A DNA stretch of 46,146 nt from JAAYLC01 sp964636665 (GTDB lineage Bacteria > Bacteroidota > Bacteroidia > Flavobacteriales > Flavobacteriaceae). Under the pieces are notes generated by a model. That model searched no databases and was not told the DNA's origin. It was given only the letters and a program-made list of their open reading frames with translations. The stretch covers positions 1 to 46,146 of the forward strand of contig CAZWVT010000009.1 of the NCBI GenBank assembly GCA_964636665.1, read 5' to 3'. The position numbers were made by a program, and so were the translations under genes. Below, piece by piece: positions 43,897 to 46,146 of this stretch (positions within the stretch are counted from its first letter, which is position 1; the number at the start of each line of letters is the position of its first letter).

Positions 43897-44052
43897 ATGG
43901 CAAAAAAATCAGTTGCAACATTACAAACAGGTTCTAGACGGATGACTAAAGCCATTAAAATGGTAAAGTCCGAAAAGTCGGGTTCTTATGTTTATACAGA
44001 AGCCATTCTTCCTCCCGAAATGGTAAATGAATGGTTGGCTAAGCAAAAGTAA
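43897..44052 (+). CDS. DUF4295 small basic protein
   Basis: This 51-residue gene starts at ATG 43897 and ends with TAA at 44050-44052. The product begins MAKKSVATLQTGSRRMTKAI and ends with EMVNEWLAKQK; it is small and basic. It matches DUF4295, a small protein found next to L33 in Bacteroidota and thought to be associated with the ribosome, although its function has not been shown to my knowledge. It is spaced 40 bp from rpmG and ends just before a terminator hairpin. Confidence 0.93.
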   Translation: MAKKSVATLQTGSRRMTKAIKMVKSEKSGSYVYTEAILPPEMVNEWLAKQK

Positions 44053-44076
44053 ATAAACATCAGTTTGAAAATATTT

Positions 44077-44115
44077 AAAACTATCTGTGGTATTTTATCA
44101 CAGATGGTTTTTTTT
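44077..44115 (+). terminator. Terminator after the ribosomal protein operon
   Basis: AAAACTATCTGTG pairs with CACAGATGGTTTT (one G-U pair) around an AT-rich loop and ends in a T run. It lies 25 nt after the DUF4295 stop and separates the operon from ftsY. Confidence 0.75.
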
Positions 44116-44303
44116 ATGGAGGTAACTTTCAAGTATAAAATTGCTGTGTATTAAGTTCTTTATACAGTTCAGGTTTTTAGGTGTTTCCGATGGAACTAAT
44201 TCCCAGTGTTCAAATGTTAAATTAACTTCCTTTTTTGTGTATCTTTGCTTCGTTTCATTAAAAGTGTGTTTAAAACTTTTGATCAATTAATTCGACAGTA
44301 TCT

Positions 44304-45257
44304 ATGAGCTTCTTCAAAAAAATATTTTCAAAAGAAAAAAAAGAAACCCTTGACAAAGGTCTTGAGAAAAGTAAAACCTCTTTTTTTGATAAATTAAGCC
44401 GAGCAGTTGCAGGAAAAAATAAGGTTGATGACGATGTATTGGACAACCTGGAAGAAGTGTTGGTTTCGAGTGATGTGGGAGTTACCACTACTTTAAAAAT
44501 TATTGACCGTATCGAAGCCCGTGTAGCGCGGGATAAATATGTGGGTACTGATGAACTCAATAAAATACTTCGCGAAGAAATTGCTTCCTTATTAAGTGAA
44601 ATCGATTCCGGAAATGCTACTGATTTTGATGTGCCTGCCGATAAAAAACCTTATGTAATTATGGTGGTGGGCGTCAACGGAGTCGGGAAAACTACCACTA
44701 TCGGAAAACTGGCACATCAATTTAAAAAATCCGGGAAATCCGTTGTTCTTGGAGCCGCCGATACTTTTCGTGCAGCAGCTGTTGATCAATTGCAAATCTG
44801 GGCGGACAGAACCGGTGTGCCTATCGTAAAGCAAGGAATGGGAAGCGACCCGGCAAGTGTGGCTTATGATACCTTAAAAAGTGCCGTTTCACAACAGGCC
44901 GATATCGTGCTGATTGATACGGCAGGACGCCTTCACAATAAAGTAAATTTGATGAACGAGTTGACCAAAATTAAAAGAGTCATGCAAAAGGTCATTCCGG
45001 ATGCTCCGCACGAAGTTCTGCTTGTATTGGATGGTTCCACCGGTCAGAATGCTTTTGAACAAGCCAAACATTTCACCGCAGCAACTGAAGTTACTTCTTT
45101 GGCGGTTACCAAATTAGACGGAACTGCAAAAGGAGGTGTCGTGATAGGAATCAGCGATCAGTTTCAAATACCGGTTAAATATATAGGAGTAGGAGAAGGC
45201 GTAGAAGACTTGCAAGTATTCAATAAATTTGAATTCGTAGATTCCTTTTTTAAATAA
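44304..45257 (+). CDS. ftsY: Signal recognition particle receptor FtsY
   Basis: The 317-residue GTPase is FtsY, which docks SRP-ribosome complexes at the Sec translocon. It has a short basic N-domain (residues 1-40) in place of the long acidic A-domain of E. coli, as is usual in Bacteroidota. G1 is GVNGVGKTTT (123-132), followed by GAADTFRAAAVDQL, DTAGRLHNK (G3), TKLDGTAKGGV (G4/G5) and the closing GVGEGVEDLQVF. The start is ATG 44304 (MSFFKKIFSKE). Preceded by a terminator, so it probably has its own promoter; none is obvious in the 250 bp upstream. Confidence 0.97.
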   Translation: MSFFKKIFSKEKKETLDKGLEKSKTSFFDKLSRAVAGKNKVDDDVLDNLEEVLVSSDVGVTTTLKIIDRIEARVARDKYVGTDELNKILREEIASLLSEIDSGNATDFDVPADKKPYVIMVVGVNGVGKTTTIGKLAHQFKKSGKSVVLGAADTFRAAAVDQLQIWADRTGVPIVKQGMGSDPASVAYDTLKSAVSQQADIVLIDTAGRLHNKVNLMNELTKIKRVMQKVIPDAPHEVLLVLDGSTGQNAFEQAKHFTAATEVTSLAVTKLDGTAKGGVVIGISDQFQIPVKYIGVGEGVEDLQVFNKFEFVDSFFK

Positions 45258-45377
45258 TTGGAGTTCTGATTTCTTTTCTTGAAATAAAACGGATTTAATG
45301 GCAATTTGTGGGGTCAATCTCATATCCACAGTTCTAAACTTCTTAAATTTATTCTTAAAAAAAGCACAAAACTTTTG

Positions 45378-45399
45378 ACAAGTGCTGACTTGTTTTTTA
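45378..45399 (+). terminator. Weak terminator after ftsY
   Basis: ACAAGT and ACTTGT form a 6-bp stem with a GCTG loop, followed by a run of Ts, 120 nt after the ftsY stop. The stem is short, so confidence is modest. Confidence 0.4.
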
Positions 45400-45621
45400 T
45401 ATGTGTTTCACTATTAAGGAATTGCAATAGATATTCTGTTAAAATGGAATAAACAGAAACTTTCCCGTTTGTATTGTGTGTATTTCACAAAATTTTTTAA
45501 TTTTCCGACTTATTAAATTTGTATTAAATAGATTTTAAGTTGTCATTGTACTTTTTGTAGATTTGTTCAATACCTTTCAGATGAGAAAGGGGTTATTTGT
45601 GTTGCTGCAAAAGATATAAAT

Positions 45622-45654
45622 TTTGATGATGACTGAGTTTTTTTAGTATATTTG
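45622..45654 (+). promoter_or_regulatory. Promoter of the adhesin gene
   Basis: TTTG at 45622-45625 is followed after 21 nt by TATATTTG at 45647-45654, the full -33/-7 pattern. Transcription would start near 45661, giving a leader of about 190 nt before the ATG at 45854. Confidence 0.6.
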
Positions 45655-45721
45655 ACAGCCTTAACAAACCTTTAGGATATTAAACAACATAGAAATACTC
45701 TAAAAAAAGAGAGTGGTTATT

Positions 45722-45844
45722 ATGAGATACAACAATATATGCAGAGTCGGAACCGTTTTTAAGAAGACGGAATATTTATTTTTTGGTAACAAGTCATGTT
45801 CCCTAAATACATTTAGATTAAAACTTTTATTTTCCCAAAACTAA
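45722..45844 (+). CDS. Possible 40-residue leader ORF
   Basis: ATG 45722 opens a 40-codon frame ending in TAA at 45842-45844, inside the transcribed leader and 9 nt before the adhesin start. The product would be basic with Phe/Leu-rich patches and no known motif. The frame may be chance; it is listed because its position could couple its translation to the adhesin gene. Confidence 0.2.
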   Translation: MRYNNICRVGTVFKKTEYLFFGNKSCSLNTFRLKLLFSQN

Positions 45845-45853
45845 TCGTTCCCC

Positions 45854-46146
45854 ATGAAAAAAAATACGCTAATAGCTTTCTTTATATTTCTACCGTTATT
45901 CATTTATGCTCAGCAATGTCCAGATCCGGTAGCAGACAGTCCGCAGTATTTCTGTACCGGTGCTTCTCAGATATTAGATGATTTAACCGTTACGGCTACC
46001 GGTGATTTAACTTGGTATGACGATGCTACAGCATCAAATGTACTCCCGGGAACCACACCCATTGTTCACGGAACCACTTATTATGTAAGCAACACAGAAC
46101 CCGGGGGCGTTTGTACGGAGAGTAATTTGATTCCTATTACTGTCAA
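45854..46146 (+). CDS. Secreted Ig-like domain protein (adhesin), truncated by the window
   Basis: Only the first 97 codons are inside the window. The product starts with a signal peptide (MKKNTLIAFFIFLPLFIYAQ) followed by one Ig-like repeat: C-T-G-A-S-Q-x-L ... LTWYDDATASNVLPG ... IVHGTTYYVS ... CTESNLIPITV. This matches the Ig-like domain found in tandem in large Bacteroidota proteins that end with a CHU_C/gliding-motility-type C-terminal domain secreted by the type IX system. Whether that C-terminal domain is present lies beyond the window. Likely a large surface adhesin. It has its own promoter and a long leader. Confidence 0.85.
   Translation, partial: MKKNTLIAFFIFLPLFIYAQQCPDPVADSPQYFCTGASQILDDLTVTATGDLTWYDDATASNVLPGTTPIVHGTTYYVSNTEPGGVCTESNLIPITV

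Larger units (their letters stand above)
45258..45853. other. Long noncoding region and 5' leader of the adhesin gene
   Basis: These 596 bp hold a weak terminator after ftsY, a second TAGATTTG box at 45558-45565, a CCTTTC/GAAAGG hairpin at 45573-45590, an excellent promoter at 45622-45654, and a roughly 190-nt leader. The leader contains a 40-codon open frame (45722-45844) that ends just before the adhesin start. No gene is recognised. Confidence 0.7.

Overview
The window looks like chromosomal DNA of a Flavobacteriales bacterium (phylum Bacteroidota). It is AT-rich. Many genes are preceded by the Bacteroidota promoter box TAnnTTTG, most start with AAA-rich codons after ATG, and many products are lipoproteins or secreted proteins with short MKK-type signal peptides. 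Phylum-typical markers are the small DUF4295 protein after L33, an S46 dipeptidyl-peptidase, a surA/moxR-type cluster and an Ig-like adhesin. A complete recD-recC-recB set together with DPP11- and S9-type peptidases would fit a Weeksellaceae-like member, but that placement is inference.

Layout. 1-3,000 holds four small minus-strand genes with no recognised function (three lipoprotein-like, one membrane protein), which looks like an accessory patch. 3,152-7,669 carries a serine hydrolase, a beta-barrel protein whose mRNA leader contains an 18-bp tandem repeat interrupted by a 100-N assembly gap, a lipoprotein, a DUF3817 membrane protein and an SDR enzyme. 7,670-13,666 is an envelope-folding block: a Skp/OmpH-like chaperone, then a plus-strand operon of two parvulin isomerases flanking a degenerate parvulin-like lipoprotein, followed by a MoxR ATPase. 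13,865-21,223 has aconitase, a TlpA-like thiol oxidoreductase, a metallo-beta-lactamase/rhodanese sulfur enzyme, a uracil-DNA-glycosylase-like protein and an M3 metallopeptidase. 21,318-24,163 has a c-type cytochrome lipoprotein and a DPP11-like S46 peptidase.

24,338-32,642 is the recDCB operon, encoding the full exonuclease V. 32,816-40,000 carries a CoA-binding protein, a sodium:solute symporter, a methyltransferase, methionine aminopeptidase, a CxxS thioredoxin-like lipoprotein, an S9 peptidase and a GNAT-like protein. 40,180-45,257 has rimO, a membrane glycosyltransferase and the translation/secretion cluster rpmB-rpmG-DUF4295-ftsY. The window ends in a long leader and the first 97 codons of a secreted Ig-like protein.

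The three peptidases (S46, S9, M3) suggest growth on peptides. I found no CRISPR array, tRNA, rRNA, insertion sequence, phage or defence island, and nothing I can call a new multi-gene system. The most unusual items are the repeat-filled leader of the beta-barrel gene, the degenerate parvulin, the possibly structured leader of the terminal adhesin, and the plug-motif lipoprotein at the left edge.
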